This document shows, piece after piece, positions 11,359 to 22,284 of a stretch of 64,000 nucleotides of DNA (position 1 is the first letter of the stretch; the number at the start of each line of letters is the position of its first letter). The notes beneath the pieces are model-generated. The model was given only the letters and a program-made list of their open reading frames with translations. It had not been told where the DNA came from and made no database searches. Source of the DNA: Hirundichthys speculiger. Its lineage: Eukaryota > Chordata > Actinopteri > Beloniformes > Exocoetidae. The stretch covers positions 1-64,000 of the forward strand of contig JAGFBZ010002548.1 in the NCBI GenBank assembly GCA_018398805.1. The letters are read 5' to 3'. Both the position numbers and the translations under genes were made by a program.

Positions 11359-12219
11359 ATATGTTTTCATACATATTGTAATGTTTCTAATCATTTATAT
11401 GAAGGCACAAGTGTGAATCATTAAAATTTTAATTTGTTATACATTTTTGGACATTCCTTTTCTGTTAGAAGTTACAATTAAAGGTTCTCTAATGAGATTC
11501 TTTATCCTGCTGAGATCAGCAAATGTTTAAATAAAACATGCAGAAGACATTAAGTTTTGGAGCGTGATTAACTCACCAGACAAATAACAAGTTGATCATG
11601 TAAGGCGAGCGTTACCTAGATGGGCCTTTGTCTACCAATAATAATTCAGTTAGAAAACTAACTAAAACAATTCTACTGACAACTCAGCCCCAGTTTAAAA
11701 ATGCAATCTGTGCCCCTGTTATAAGACGATTGCTATTTTTCAAATATTTTTGGAAAATAAAAATATGATGAAGACAATAAGGTTATTTATAAAAAACATG
11801 TTATTTTACAATTACTATAGAAAAAAATTGTGGAGAAGTCATTGACACTATGGACCAGAGCTAATGCTAACAGAGAGATGTTTTCACTCATCACCCTCCC
11901 TGCTGCTTAAACATATTATTACTTTTACTAAACAGTAACAGTCAATCTTCTAAGAAACAAAGCAAGCTTACCTTGGAGCAAATGTAGGTGTGTTTTGTAA
12001 CTTTCCCCACGTTCATTTGCTTGTGTGGACAGACACATAACTTAACCCACAGCCTGCATTTTTCCACCGTTTGCCCAGTATGGTAGGATCTGTGATAAAC
12101 CACTAGACCAGCCGTCCAACCAGAAGCTGTGACTGCTTGCCAGAACGACTCAAGGACTTTTTTTAAGTCACTATAGCTGTGGTTCTCAAAGGTCAAAGCT
12201 ATTTTTCAAAGGTCTAGAT
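11359..12219. other. No gene recognised; inverted scrap of repeat X
   Basis: At 11,720-11,815 the sequence is the reverse complement of the start block of repeat X (8,300-8,370). The remaining bases show no domain-bearing frame. The frame at 11,942-12,196 on the minus strand is not recognisable. Confidence 0.4.
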
Positions 12220-12443
12220 CAGGGATGTCAAGATCCAGTCCTGGAAGGCCACTGTCCTGCATTTTTTAGATGTTTCCCCGCTTCAGCACACCTGATTCAA
12301 ATGACTGGGCCATTAACAGACTTGTGCAGACCTGGATGACAAGGTGGTGATAATCCATTCATTTGAATCAGGTGTGCTGAAGCAGGGAAACATCTAAGGT
12401 ATGCAGGACAGCGGCCCTCGAGGACTGGAGTTTGACACCCCTG
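12220..12443. mobile_element. hAT-type MITE
   Basis: It starts CAGGGATGTCAA and ends TTTGACACCCCTG, and the 224 bp are largely self-complementary (for example TCCCCGCTTCAGCACACCTG with CAGGTGTGCTGAAGCAGGGA). Flanking 8-mers GTCTAGAT (12,212-12,219) and GTCTACAT (12,444-12,451) match at 7 of 8 positions, the 8-bp duplication expected for hAT. No transposase. Confidence 0.85.
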
Positions 12444-13331
12444 GTCTACATCTACGTTCCATTGAAGACCAGAGGTCCGGAAAATTTTTCAACAGCATAA
12501 TGTTAATTTTGGTTTTTCACTGTGAATTATATAATGTAAAAGCAACATATGACAATAATAATGACAATAACAACAAAAATATAAACTTATTTTAAACTGA
12601 ATTCTCTGCATTTGGTCTTATAATATTTCTTGTAATCTTTCCAACAAGTTAGTGTTGACATGGGTTTTTTTTTACTTTTCACAAACAAACAACCAGCAGG
12701 CACTCAATCATTGTATTCATTGTAAATAAAAAATAAAAATGTTAAATCATTAAAATTGTTGTAATTATTTAGTAACCTTTTTGTGTCCTTACCTTATTTG
12801 CTCATGGCCTATTTATATTCAGATGTTGCCACAGAGAACTCTATTACAAGTTCTTGAATCTATTATGTATGTGTTACCTTCCTTCTTTGCAAAAATTAAT
12901 TCCTGCATGTAAAGAAATTATCTCCATTCTCAAGTCTCCAAATGTCTCTAAATTTTGCTAAATCCTTTTTCGGCTGGGGGGCTACGCCCCCTAGACCCCC
13001 CACCAGGACTTCGTCCTGGGCCTGACTGGGGCCTGCGACCCTGGAGCCCAGCTTGTTTACAGTCTCACTCATAGAAATCATTTTAGGTTGGCAGCTATGA
13101 TAGTGGCTGTGAAACATAAGGGGCAGGGATACGCGCGTTGTACTTGCACAAACGGCGATTTTGACGCACGTTCAAACACTCACAAAATGGCGTTTTTGAC
13201 GCGTGTTCTATTAACACCGCACAAAGCCGTTCAGTTCTGTTATATTGGGCATTTAAAGTGAATTTTGTTTTTAATCTCCAATTCCGCGATTCTGTCCGCG
13301 CGTCCGTGATTGCAGATTCCATAGGGCCCTA
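12444..13331. other. No gene recognised
   Basis: AT-rich sequence, then a GC-rich tract at 12,965-13,050 made of short self-complementary C/G runs that resembles 7,262-7,325, then CpG-containing sequence to 13,320. Minus-strand frames at 12,896-13,117 and 13,095-13,322 show no domain. Confidence 0.4.
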
Positions 13332-13600
13332 AATGATGTCAACAACTACAGAACCATTAAGTGGAGTTATATTCTGTTTCAAGTACAAAATTCAGTCAGT
13401 AAAAAACAAATTCTGGGCTGTACCATAACTATCTTACCCTTTTGGTCGAGTTGTAGCTGATCCTGTATTTATCAACACTTCCTGCTTGCATGCATTCACT
13501 GTGATACTCAATTTACTGATTACTTAGGTGCGGGCTCTACCTAGTGGCGCAGATGTGTAACTACAATAGAATTTTAATTTGAGAATTACCTTCTGCCGCC
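13332..13600 (+). repeat. Unclassified dispersed repeat Y, copy 1
   Basis: About 270 bp align by eye with 42,627-42,900 (shared AATGATGTCAACAACT, TATATTCTGTTTCAAGTACA and ACTTAGGTGCGGGCTC). I see no terminal repeats or reading frame; it may be part of an LTR or a DNA element. Confidence 0.7.
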
Positions 13601-13824
13601 ACTAAATGGTGACAAAGCCCGTTCTTTAAAAGTTAATTTCTCAAGCTCTAAACAACTGTCTTTCATAGAAAAATGAAAAAAAAAAGTCTTTAAGGTCCTT
13701 CGTATTTATCTGACCTTCTTTTAAATTATGAACCCTCGCGGACCCTGAGGTCCTCTGGTTCTGGCCTTTTGGTTGTTCCGAAAGTAAGAACTAAACTTAC
13801 GGTGAGGCTACTTACCATTACTAT

Positions 13825-14790
13825 GGGTCTTGTCAGTGGAACAGCCTGCCAAACAAACCTCAGGGCTGCAGAGACTGTTGATGTTCCTGGACCCTGGTCT
13901 GGACCCTGACCTGGACCCTGGTCTGTTGACCAGCCTGTCAGAGGACCTTAGGGCTGCAGAGACTGTTGATGTTTTTAAAAAGAGGCTCAAGACCTTCCTT
14001 TTTAATTTAGCTTTTAACTGAATTTTATTTTATCTAAATTTTTTATTTTTATTTATTTATTATGTATTTATCTATTTTATTTATTGATTGGTTTATTTTT
14101 TTGTGTATTTTTACTATTGCTGTTTATCTTAAGGTAATTTTATATTTGTTCTGAATTTTTTATTTCATTTTATTTATTTTCATTTTGTTAATTTAATAAT
14201 TAAACTCCAGTGTTTACCTCAATGGGGATCTTTCACACTGGGGGCTCTGCCTGCTCTGTCTGGGGGGCTGTTGCCACGGTAATCACCCTTGTCTGGGTGG
14301 CTGGGGTCCTGTCCTGCAGTTCAACAACTGTGGTCTGGATCGTGGCCTGGACCCTGGTCTGGACCCTGGCCTGCCCTGGGTGGTTGCTGCGGTGATGGCT
14401 TCTCTGGATGTGGGTGGGCTGGCTCCTGGGGTGAATAGATCCCCAAGTTATCGTTACTTTACAGCAGTGCCAAGCCAGGTGTTCTGATATTTGTTTTGAT
14501 ATTTTGATATTTTGATATTTATTTATTTAAATAGAAGTAATTTATCCTCCTTTTTTTAAGAGAAAAAAGAGGGAGTTTTGTTATGTTTGTGGTGCATGGG
14601 GGGGTGAGAGGTAATGGGAGGATGGCTTTGCGGCTTTGGGGTGTGTGACGGCTTTTATTTTGTTTAATGTGCATTGTTTTTTATCATTATTATTATTTTA
14701 TTTTATTTTTTTTATGTAAAGCACTTTGTGTTGCCTGAGGGCATGAAAAGCGCTCTATAAATAAAGTTTGATTTGATTTGATTTGATAAA
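13825..14790 (+). mobile_element. 3' end of an L2-type LINE
   Basis: The plus strand at 13,937-14,020 encodes EDLRAAETVDVFKKRLKTFL, then FNLAF and a stop, matching the conserved C-terminus of L2 ORF2 proteins. The 3' untranslated region follows and ends in AAAGCACTTTGTGTTGCCTG, then CGCTCTATAAATAAAG and a TTTGA array, a typical L2 tail. Endonuclease and RT are missing (5' truncation). The ORF end is interrupted by an internal duplication annotated separately. Confidence 0.7.
13864..13974 (+). repeat. Small minisatellite and duplication within the L2 ORF end
   Basis: The string GGGCTGCAGAGACTGTTGAT occurs at 13,863 and again at 13,952. Between them are repeats of CTGGACCCTG. The same CTGGACCCTGG unit reappears in the 3' untranslated region near 14,350-14,370. 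Confidence 0.75.
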
Positions 14791-15120
14791 GAAATGAAGG
14801 GAGTCCGGTCGGGTATCTGGAGCTCGTCCTGCAGGATGTGATGCTGGGAGGGAAACTCACCAATTGGCCCTCCTGCAAGCCCTTCCTCTTCGAGATCTGA
14901 GGGTAGACTACCTCAATCTACACATCACCATCAAGGGATTATTCTGCCCTTTGCTTGAGGTGGGACTCTCTGTCCAATAGTTCTTTTCCCAATTTACCAG
15001 GTATGAGAGGGTAGGTTGCCCCTCAAAATTTCCATCATTCAGTGTATCAGAAGGACATGATGGTTCATTCAAAAGATATAATAGACCACACAAAAGGTGC
15101 TTAGGCCGCTGCCGAATCAC

Positions 15121-15600
15121 CTAGCTACTTGAACAATTCAGACAATTCCCATGGTTCCACGGATTCCATTTTCTCATCGTCAGACTCTTCATCATTTTGT
15201 GGATCAAAACCCAGTAAGGGATACATCTGGGCCAAATGCTGCTCCATGGGGGAAATTGCTGTGGTGATGAGACGGTTAAGCAAAGCACGCAAACATGGAA
15301 TACAACATCATCCACACAATGTCAGAACTGCCGCAAATATGGCCAATGACATTAAAACAGAGGACACCAAGAGACAGTATTTTCCAAAGGCATCCATCCA
15401 TGAATCCCATATGGAAGTGAGACCAGAATGCTCTTTCATCTTTCTATTGAGGGTACGTAGGCCTTCAATGGCCTTAGTCAGGCTCTCATCGGCAGTGGTT
15501 TTATTTGGTATAAATGAGCAACATTGTTCACTAAACATTGCACAATTTCCTCCTTTCTCAGCAAGCAACATACCACAATAACACTGTGGTAACCTAGTAT
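15121..15600 (-). pseudogene. env: Old ERV envelope, transmembrane (TM) subunit remnant
   Basis: The 87-codon frame at 15,308-15,571 contains CAMFSEQCC, the CX6CC disulfide motif of gammaretrovirus-type TM subunits, followed about 25 residues later by a segment ending WDSWMDAFGKY and a hydrophobic stretch (LLVSSVLMSLAIFAAVLTL) that is the membrane anchor. The surface subunit, cleavage site and fusion peptide are gone, and the cytoplasmic part is in a shifted frame. It belongs with the old minus-strand ERV traced at 27.7-28.7 and 38.1-42.2 kb. Confidence 0.8.
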
Positions 15601-15610
15601 AGGTGTAACA

Positions 15611-15770
15611 TTACCCATTAAAGGTAAATGCAAACCAAAACTGATTTTTGTTATCTACTGGAACAGAGAAAAATGCATTGCTTATGTCAACAACAGTGAA
15701 AACTTTAGCATCTGGTTGTAACAAATTCAACAGAGTATATGGGTCGGGACACACGGTGGTCTTTGAATTA
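15611..15770 (-). pseudogene. pol: Old ERV reverse transcriptase fragment
   Basis: This short minus-strand frame contains VVDISNAFFSVPVDNKNQFW, then FAFTF, the catalytic-aspartate region of retroviral RT. The homologous region of the young ERV in this window reads VVDLSNAFFSVPV. It is joined on one side to TM sequence, so most of RT, RNase H, integrase and SU have been deleted. On the other side the young ERV has inserted. Confidence 0.8.
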
Positions 15771-15774
15771 CTGC
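15771..15774. repeat. Target-site duplication CTGC (left)
   Basis: Matches CTGC at 25,102-25,105 exactly and fixes both outer LTR borders of the young ERV. Four bases is usual for gammaretrovirus-like integrases. Confidence 0.85.
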
Positions 15775-15937
15775 TGTTGTGGAAAAAATTAATATCAATG
15801 AGATCTGATCTTGATGAGAAAACCAAAACAGAATTTATTAGAGAAAAGAAACAAACTTATGCAGCATAAGGAGAGCAGTCAGTCAGCATTACGGATAATT
15901 CTGAATGAAAGCCCTCCCTCAACAGAGATGGGGCTGA

Positions 15938-15945
15938 TATTTATA
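15938..15945 (-). promoter_or_regulatory. TATA box of the 3' LTR
   Basis: TATAAATA on the minus strand, directly downstream of the 48-bp repeat array and about 100 nt upstream of AATAAA. The 5' LTR counterpart, at 24,648-24,655, would drive proviral transcription. Confidence 0.7.
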
Positions 15946-16189
15946 CCAAGACAGAAGATGTTGATTGTGCTTACAGGTTTTGCATACAGGATACCAAGAC
16001 AGAAGATGTTGATTGTGCTTACAGGTTTTGCATACAGGATACCAAGACAGAAGATGTTGATTGTGCTTACAGGTTTTGCATACAGGATACCAAGACAGAA
16101 GACAGAAGATGTTGATTGTGCTTACAGGTTTTGCATACAGGATACCAAGACAGAAGATGTTGATTGTGCTTACAGGTTTTGCATACAGA
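15943..16189 (-). repeat. U3 tandem array, five 48-bp units (one 55 bp)
   Basis: Unit landmarks are ACCAAGACAGAAGATGTTG and GCTTACAGGTTTTGCATAC. The array ends exactly at the TATA box, the usual place of retroviral enhancer repeats. The fourth unit has ACAGAAG duplicated. Confidence 0.92.
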
Positions 16190-16446
16190 ATAGACACAGC
16201 AGGTGGTGGTTAAGACAAAAAGACATTTGTCTCAAGACAGACTGATTGAATTTAGGAAGTTACAGCTCTTCCTATGCTGTGTCTCACAGATCAATGAACC
16301 ACAGCCGACCCCCGGCTTAGCCTTTTGTCAGACATTTGGTCTTTGTTGACTATGTGTATTGGTCTTGTTAAGAAAGGCATCACTTTTAAACATATTGTTA
16401 ACAAAATTACAAGATGGAATAAACCAAATACAAAATTTCCTCCACA

Positions 16447-16460
16447 ATTCCCTTCTTTTG
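16447..16460 (-). promoter_or_regulatory. Polypurine tract
   Basis: On the minus strand AAAAGAAGGGAATT lies immediately upstream of the 3' LTR. This is the expected primer for plus-strand DNA synthesis. Confidence 0.85.
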
Positions 16461-16627
16461 ATTATAATAAAATATTGATATGTTTTATATTAATCACACA
16501 ATAGTAGTCATGAAGTGTAACATCAGGTAAACAAATTCACTGAGATTCAATGATCACCATCATAAGCATGACTAAAACCAGGAACGATGTTCTACTTAAG
16601 AATGTAGACAATTTAAAAATCGGTCGA

Positions 16628-18205
16628 TCACACAATGGAGTCATCGTCAGAGTCATCTGACGAATCATCATAATATCCTGGCAATGAGGGAGGATTAAAA
16701 ATAGGGTCTGTGGAATTTGTTGAGTGGACAGGGGTATACAGACGCAAAAACTGGATGGCGATCATCTTAGATAGACAGTTTTTGACCAAGGGAATAATGC
16801 AGCATGAAAAAGACATCAATAAAAGAGTAACAATGATGACTGGGGTCAAAAGCCGCAGCAGGAGAGACTGCCAGCCATTACCTGCTAGCCATGAAAGCCA
16901 GCCAGAGGAGGACACATGGTCCTCAAGCATAGAGTCCTTCAATGCAGTGAGATTCGATAATGCTTGCATAATAGATCCTCCATCTGCATCGTTTTGAGGA
17001 ATCCACGTACAGCAGGTAGATCCAACTAAAACACAGACACCACCGGATGACGCAGTGAGTTGATCTAGAACCAGTCTGTTCTGGAGAGTCATCAGTCTAA
17101 GGGCAGTTAGTTCAGCATTTACACCCTTTAGTGCAACCACAGTGTCCTTGGCAAATTCTTCCAGCTTATAGTTTACAGTTTCCAGGCGGAGCATGAGTTT
17201 CCCCACTCCCAAAGAGGAAAAAAGAGAGAGAAGAACTTTATTAGTGTTTGACCAAAGTTTCCTGTCAGGTGGGACATCCGAACCCCAGATTGAGTCATGT
17301 GGGTCAGTTGGAGAGCGGCGATGGCGGGGTGTTTCATGAGCTGACACCACATAAGAGTGTTGTGTGGCCAGAACTGGAGCGCATCTACCCAACCAATTGG
17401 GGGGGAGTGTGAGGAAGAGATAATGGCCGCACAGCCAAAATATGTCCTTCTGAGGGGTTGTCCCCAAGACGTTGGGGACGTGGTAATATGGGAGGCATTG
17501 GGTGCCTGTTGGAGCTTGAGAATTGTTTAGGGAGTTGTTGGAGGAGAAGGGGGTGCAGGGAACATGAACACTGGAACAATAAATCAGAGAAAGTTCTCCT
17601 AGGGGTACAGTAGGCTGTCCGGGCATCTGGATAGAGTTGGAAAAACAGGGGAATTGGACCTTGTCTGGGATGTGGACTGGTCCCAGGAAGGGCTTGAAAA
17701 TGGATGCATTGGTTGTCAGGAGCCTGGAGAAGCCTCTCCCAGAACTGTTGACCAGGGGGGGTCGAACACCAGTTTGTGCGTGTAGAGTCTGATTCAGCAT
17801 AGAGTTGTCATAAGAGGATACTAAAATGTCAGGAAACAGGGAATTGACATTTGGATAAGGTCGTGGGACAACGGTGGGTGTGTCAGTTGCTAATGGCATA
17901 TAAGAGCAGACATAACAATCGGTTTTGTTATTGGCCACAAAACGAGCATATCGATACCATAGGTTTAGCATGTAAGGGTTTGAACGATTGAGCTTCATCT
18001 CCAACGTGGACAGCCATGTCACATCACTTTCAGTGTGAGATCTTTTGTTGTGCAGCAATCTTGAATAAACTCCTGACCACCAGGAAACGGGCCAAATGAC
18101 GACAACAATCCAAATTAGGATCATTTTTGAGCCAAATAATCCACAGCCTGTCAGTGCAGCAGGCTGCCATCGTCTGTGTCTCCTGGGAGTCTCCGAATCA
18201 GTCAT
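16628..18205 (-). CDS. env: ERV envelope polyprotein (SU-TM), intact 525 codons
   Basis: An uninterrupted envelope gene. Residues about 28-46 are a hydrophobic signal-like segment after a basic N-terminus. SU runs to a furin-type site RHRR at 294-297, with several N-glycosylation sequons (for example N73, N93, N138, N166) and FWLCG at 256-260, in the place of the SU CXXC-type motif. TM has a heptad-rich region (about 335-375), CVLVGSTCC (CX6CC, 391-399), a membrane anchor at about 449-474, and an unusual Asp/Ser-rich acidic tail at 512-523. It begins about 190 nt after the integrase frame ends and would need a spliced mRNA. An open envelope beside a broken pol makes host use conceivable but unproven. 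Confidence 0.92.
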   Translation of the reverse strand: MTDSETPRRHRRWQPAALTGCGLFGSKMILIWIVVVIWPVSWWSGVYSRLLHNKRSHTESDVTWLSTLEMKLNRSNPYMLNLWYRYARFVANNKTDCYVCSYMPLATDTPTVVPRPYPNVNSLFPDILVSSYDNSMLNQTLHAQTGVRPPLVNSSGRGFSRLLTTNASIFKPFLGPVHIPDKVQFPCFSNSIQMPGQPTVPLGELSLIYCSSVHVPCTPFSSNNSLNNSQAPTGTQCLPYYHVPNVLGTTPQKDIFWLCGHYLFLTLPPNWLGRCAPVLATQHSYVVSAHETPRHRRSPTDPHDSIWGSDVPPDRKLWSNTNKVLLSLFSSLGVGKLMLRLETVNYKLEEFAKDTVVALKGVNAELTALRLMTLQNRLVLDQLTASSGGVCVLVGSTCCTWIPQNDADGGSIMQALSNLTALKDSMLEDHVSSSGWLSWLAGNGWQSLLLRLLTPVIIVTLLLMSFSCCIIPLVKNCLSKMIAIQFLRLYTPVHSTNSTDPIFNPPSLPGYYDDSSDDSDDDSIV

Positions 18206-18393
18206 CGGTGCACACAGGTTCAGCCAAAGTCACTCACCAAGCAGAGGGAAGCAACTGTGTTGAGCAGCGTGTAGCTCGGAGTGCGGCCAGAGGCCGATCA
18301 GCACTCCTCCCCTTCAGCTGAGATGTCCCCTCAGTTGGTGAGGACGTGACTTCCGCCTGGTGATAGGTGGAGTAGAGCGCTTAACTTCGCCGT

Positions 18394-19407
18394 CTACTCT
18401 GATGCTGGATGATTTATAGGGAGGTCATCAGTTGGTCCTGGCACCTTCTTGCAGTGGCTGGCATGGATCCAAGTGGCTCTCTCTGCAACCTTTACTGCCG
18501 TATGGGTGGTTAGGAGCACCTGGAATGGCCCTCGCCACCTCCTGGAGTTCCAGTGTCTCCTTCTGAAATCCTTTATCACCACCCAGTCTCCCGGTTTGAG
18601 TGAATGGAGTGGGCTGTCCGCTGGTTCAGGAAGAGCTGCTTTTACCTGCTTTGAGACATCAGAAAGCATGTCAGAGAGGGTTTTGCAATATGATAACATG
18701 GCATCATCACACGTGGAAGTGGAGGGGAGTGGCCGGTTTACCGGGCCCACTCCAAGACTGGGGGGTCTTCCAAACAGGATTTCAAAAGGGCTCATGTTTA
18801 CTCGAGCTCGCTTTCGCATTCTGGCATGTGTGAGTACAAGTGGGAGTGCTTTAACCCATGAAAGGCCAGTATCTTCACAACACTTAGCTAACTTAGCCTT
18901 AATGGTAGCATTTTCTCTTTCCACTGCACCAGCACTTTGAGGATGGTAAGCACAGTGTTTTTTTAAGTCAATGCCTAGAAACGTTCCCACTTGAGTTAAG
19001 GCATCGCTCACAAAATGAGGACCGTTATCACTACTAATTTTGTCTGGAATTCCCCACCTTGGAATTATTTCGGTCAGCAGTGCTTTAGCAACGGTATGGC
19101 TATTAGCATGTTTGGTAGGAAAAACTTCTATCCACTTGGACCACATGTCCACAATAACAAGTGCATGTTTCTTACCTTCTGCTGGGGTAAGTTCAATAAA
19201 GTCCATCATTAGATGCTCAAATGGTCTCTGTGGAGGGGGATGTGCTGCCTGAAAGGCAGGGGAAACCTTTCTGACATTATGGGTGGCACAAATCAAACAA
19301 GATTGGCAAAATTTTTGTGCATAGGTTGAAAAACCTTTTGTGAACCAGTGTGTTGTCAGTGTTGTTAGCATCCCTCCTTTTGACACGTGATCTTTTCCAT
19401 GTGTCAA
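18394..19407 (-). pseudogene. pol: Integrase domain of young ERV pol
   Basis: 337 open codons. A zinc-binding HHCC region is visible (HGKDH at 3-7, CQSC at 34-37). The DDE catalytic core is complete: D69 in MMDFIEL, D127 in SSDNGPHF and E163 in AVEREN, with 35 residues between the last two. The C-terminal part has the usual [11 protein letters not shown] segment. The domain is not in frame with the RNase H frame upstream, and the sequence between them is too short, so no pol polyprotein reaches it. Confidence 0.88.
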
Positions 19408-19540
19408 TTTTGCATAGTGATGAAAGAAATGTTTTGGGAGACAGGGCTTGCTGTCTGGGCCAAGCCACAGTCCATTATTATGCGTGCCTCCTGCTTTGCT
19501 CCAGAGTCGTTTTTCTACAGGGGTTGCGAACGACTGGAGC

Positions 19541-20512
19541 TCAGGCAGGGAAGAAGGAATTCAAGAAGTTTCTGTGTTTCCACAGTGCTCCAAAGTCATG
19601 AACGACACCAAATGCATACCTGGAGTCTGTATAGATGATTACAGATTTACCTGCAGCTAGTTTGCATGCCTCGGGCAATGCAATGAGTTCTGCGGTCTGA
19701 GCAGAATAATGGTTGGGGAGTGGTCCTGAAGATAAAACATCATGAGAGGAACAAACTGCAAAGCCCACACGATTTTTTCCAGTGTTAGGATCTCTAGATG
19801 CAGAACCGTCTACAAAAAGGATCAGGTCAGGATTTGGGATTGGAGTGTCAGAAAGGTCAGGCCTGGGGGTACACACTTGTTCTAAGGCTGCCACACAGTT
19901 GTGTTCCTCACCATCGTCAGGGGTAGGTAACAGTGTTGCAGGATTTAAAATGGTGCAACGTTTTACAGTGATGTTTGGCATTTCAAGAAGAATGGAGTTG
20001 TACCTGAGCCACCTGGCTGTTGAGAGATGAGAAGTTTTCTGCTCAAGAAGAATGAGAGAGACAGCATGAGGAACAAGGAGAGTGAGGTCAGCATAGCCCA
20101 CGATGTCACGTGATGCTAGGACCGCCTTTTCTGCCGCGGCCACAGCTTTTAGACATCGAGGCATTCCAGCAGCGACTGGGTCAAGTTTGGAGGAGAAATA
20201 GCCCACAGGCCTCAGACATCTGCCATGGTCTTGGAGAAGAACAGAAGTCATGCAACCATGTTTTTCATCCACAGTCTGAATGAAAGGTTTACCCGGATCA
20301 GGAAGGCCTAAAGTAGGAGCTGTTTGAAGGGCAATTTTCAGTTCATTAAAAGCCGTCTCTCCTTCAGGGGTCCATGTAACAAGGTCTGAAGGCTGCAGAC
20401 TTTTCCCATGGATAAGAGCGGATAAGGGGGCTTCAAGAACAGAAAAATTTGGTACAAAGTTACGACAATATGACACATCCCCAGGAATGACATAAGTTGT
20501 TTTTTTGTGCAA
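19541..20512 (-). pseudogene. pol: RT connection and RNase H of young ERV pol, C-terminus deleted
   Basis: The frame begins with the RT connection region and holds RNase H motifs FVDGSAS (first Asp), AELIAL (Glu) and IYTDSRYAFG (second Asp). After HRNFL it runs into foreign frame and a stop; the last RNase H aspartate and roughly a hundred residues before the integrase linker (a segment containing [13 protein letters not shown] lies just downstream in another frame) are missing. This is a true deletion, not just a shift. Confidence 0.85.
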
Positions 20513-22284
20513 GGTTTTGGCAAAGATTGGATTGCTGTAATGCGTTTGGGTGAGAGGGATTTGCCCTCAGCTGTGATCACATGACCCAGAAAGGTAACTT
20601 TTTCTAGCACAAACTGCAGTTTAGACAGACTGGCTTTATGGCCATATGTATGGAGATGTTTCAGCAAGGCAATGGTGTCAGATTCACATTGCTCACGGGT
20701 CGGACTGCAGATCATCAAGTCATCAACGTACTGGAGGAGAGCAGTGCCAGCGGTCAAATTTAGGGAGTCAAGACTTTGCTTGAGAGCAGCATTATAAATA
20801 GTGGGGCTTTCACAATAACCCTGACCGAGTCGTGTGAAAGTCCAAGTCTTTTCCTCAAAAGTAAAAGCAAACCAATATTGACTATCGGGGTGAACAGGAA
20901 CTGAGAAAAATGCATTTGAAAGATCCACCACAGAAAAATATTTTGCATCTGATGGTACCTGAGATAAGATTATATGGGGATTTGGTACAATCGGAGCCCT
21001 TGGTTGAACTGCTGCATTAACACTTTGCAGATCCTGAACAAAACGCCATTCATCAGGTTGACCTTTGTCTCTGATTTTCTTAACAGGAAACAAAGGTGAA
21101 CGAACAGGCGATCTGTCACAAGGAACGATGACTCCTGCTTTAACCAGGGAGTCAAACACTGGTTTGATGCCAGTTACAGCCTCAGGTTTAAGAGGATATT
21201 GGCGTTGGCAAGGTCTGTAATCAGATTTTGGGGTAATAATAACGGGGTCACAGTTTTTTATTAGACCAACATCATATTTACTCTGGGCCCAGAGATCTGA
21301 GGGGACGTCCCGTAAAGAGGGGATGGCTGCTGCCTGTTCCTCAGACAGGAAGCACTGAGAAGGACTGACAGCAGCCATGGAAACCGGTTTCACTGATCTG
21401 CATGCATGTACAGTACTGGATAGTTGTTGTCTGTACACTTTTATGGAGGGAGAAAAACAAACTTTAGAATCAGGGGTTGGTTGCCAGTCCGTAGCATCAT
21501 GGCATTTTTTTACAAAAGGATCTAGATTCCACCACTGTAAATCGCATGCCTTGGCCAAAGGCAAATGAGGAAATGATCCTTGAACAGAAAAAAAATATTG
21601 TTGCGCGGGGGTCAGAGATACGGCTGCTGCAGCCATGTCAGAGTTGTAAAACAAAAAGGTTAAACTCAAAACCTCCCGAGTTGCGGTGAACCACCTTTCT
21701 TCGTATGACTGGTCTGGCCCAAAAGATACATGAGCAGTGCAGTGGAGGTCATTGGGTGTCATAAAATCAGTGTCATCTGTAGAAATGAGATCATGAACTA
21801 AATGTGTGAGGTGTGTGGTTATAAAAGATGTGGGAAATTGCCAGACATATTCGTATGTCAGTGTGGCACAATTCAGCTGTACAGCAGTAAGTGTTTCTGC
21901 AGAGGAAACTTTAATTCCTTCTGGGGATGAAGTTAACACAATACCAAGTTTACACATGAGGTCACGCCCCATGAGATTCACTGGACACAAATCAGATAAA
22001 AGAAAACCATGTTTAAATATGTGTCCAGCTGGTGTGTGGCACCTTAAGGGTGCTGTGACATTTTCCTTTACAACTTGGCCAGAGGCAGACATAGAATAAA
22101 TATGATTTCCGCTCATTTTAGGTTTTTCAGGAAACGTTTTGGTCATAACCACAGAGTTAGTAGCACCAGAATCAACCATAAAGGACACATTCACTCCTCC
22201 TATTTTTAAATCAAAGCGAGGGAACGCTTTATAAGTGGTAGATTCATAATGGGTATAGGTACCGCAACACTGGGAAGGATTCAT
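20338..22284 (-). pseudogene. pol: Protease-reverse transcriptase part of young ERV pol
   Basis: The aspartic protease has VDSGA (D38) in the usual FMVDSGATNS setting. RT follows with VVDLSNAFFSVPV and the polymerase motif YVDD at about residues 519-522. The frame should continue into RNase H but a one-base shift at about 20,470 diverts it. Upstream it is one frame away from gag, with only about 55 nt of overlap to the frame that continues after the gag stop. Biochemically key residues of PR and RT are present. Confidence 0.88.

Larger units (their letters stand above)
15775..16446 (-). repeat. Young ERV 3' LTR (672 bp)
   Basis: Same sequence as 24,485-25,101 but 55 bp longer because it has five rather than four U3 repeat units, one of them with a 7-bp internal duplication. 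In element orientation it carries the U3 repeat array, TATAAATA (15,938-15,945), poly(A) signal AATAAA (15,834-15,839) and ends CCACAACA. Confidence 0.93.

Noticed and set aside
15811..16245. Repetitive 144-codon plus-strand frame and 92-codon minus-strand frame
   Set aside because: They arise because the 48-bp LTR repeat is a multiple of three; the same occurs at 24,521-24,868. They lie in U3, not in a gene.
16710..16997. Plus-strand frames antisense to env and pol
   Set aside because: Shadows of the minus-strand genes; no independent domains. The same applies to frames opposite the Gypsy and LINE ORFs.
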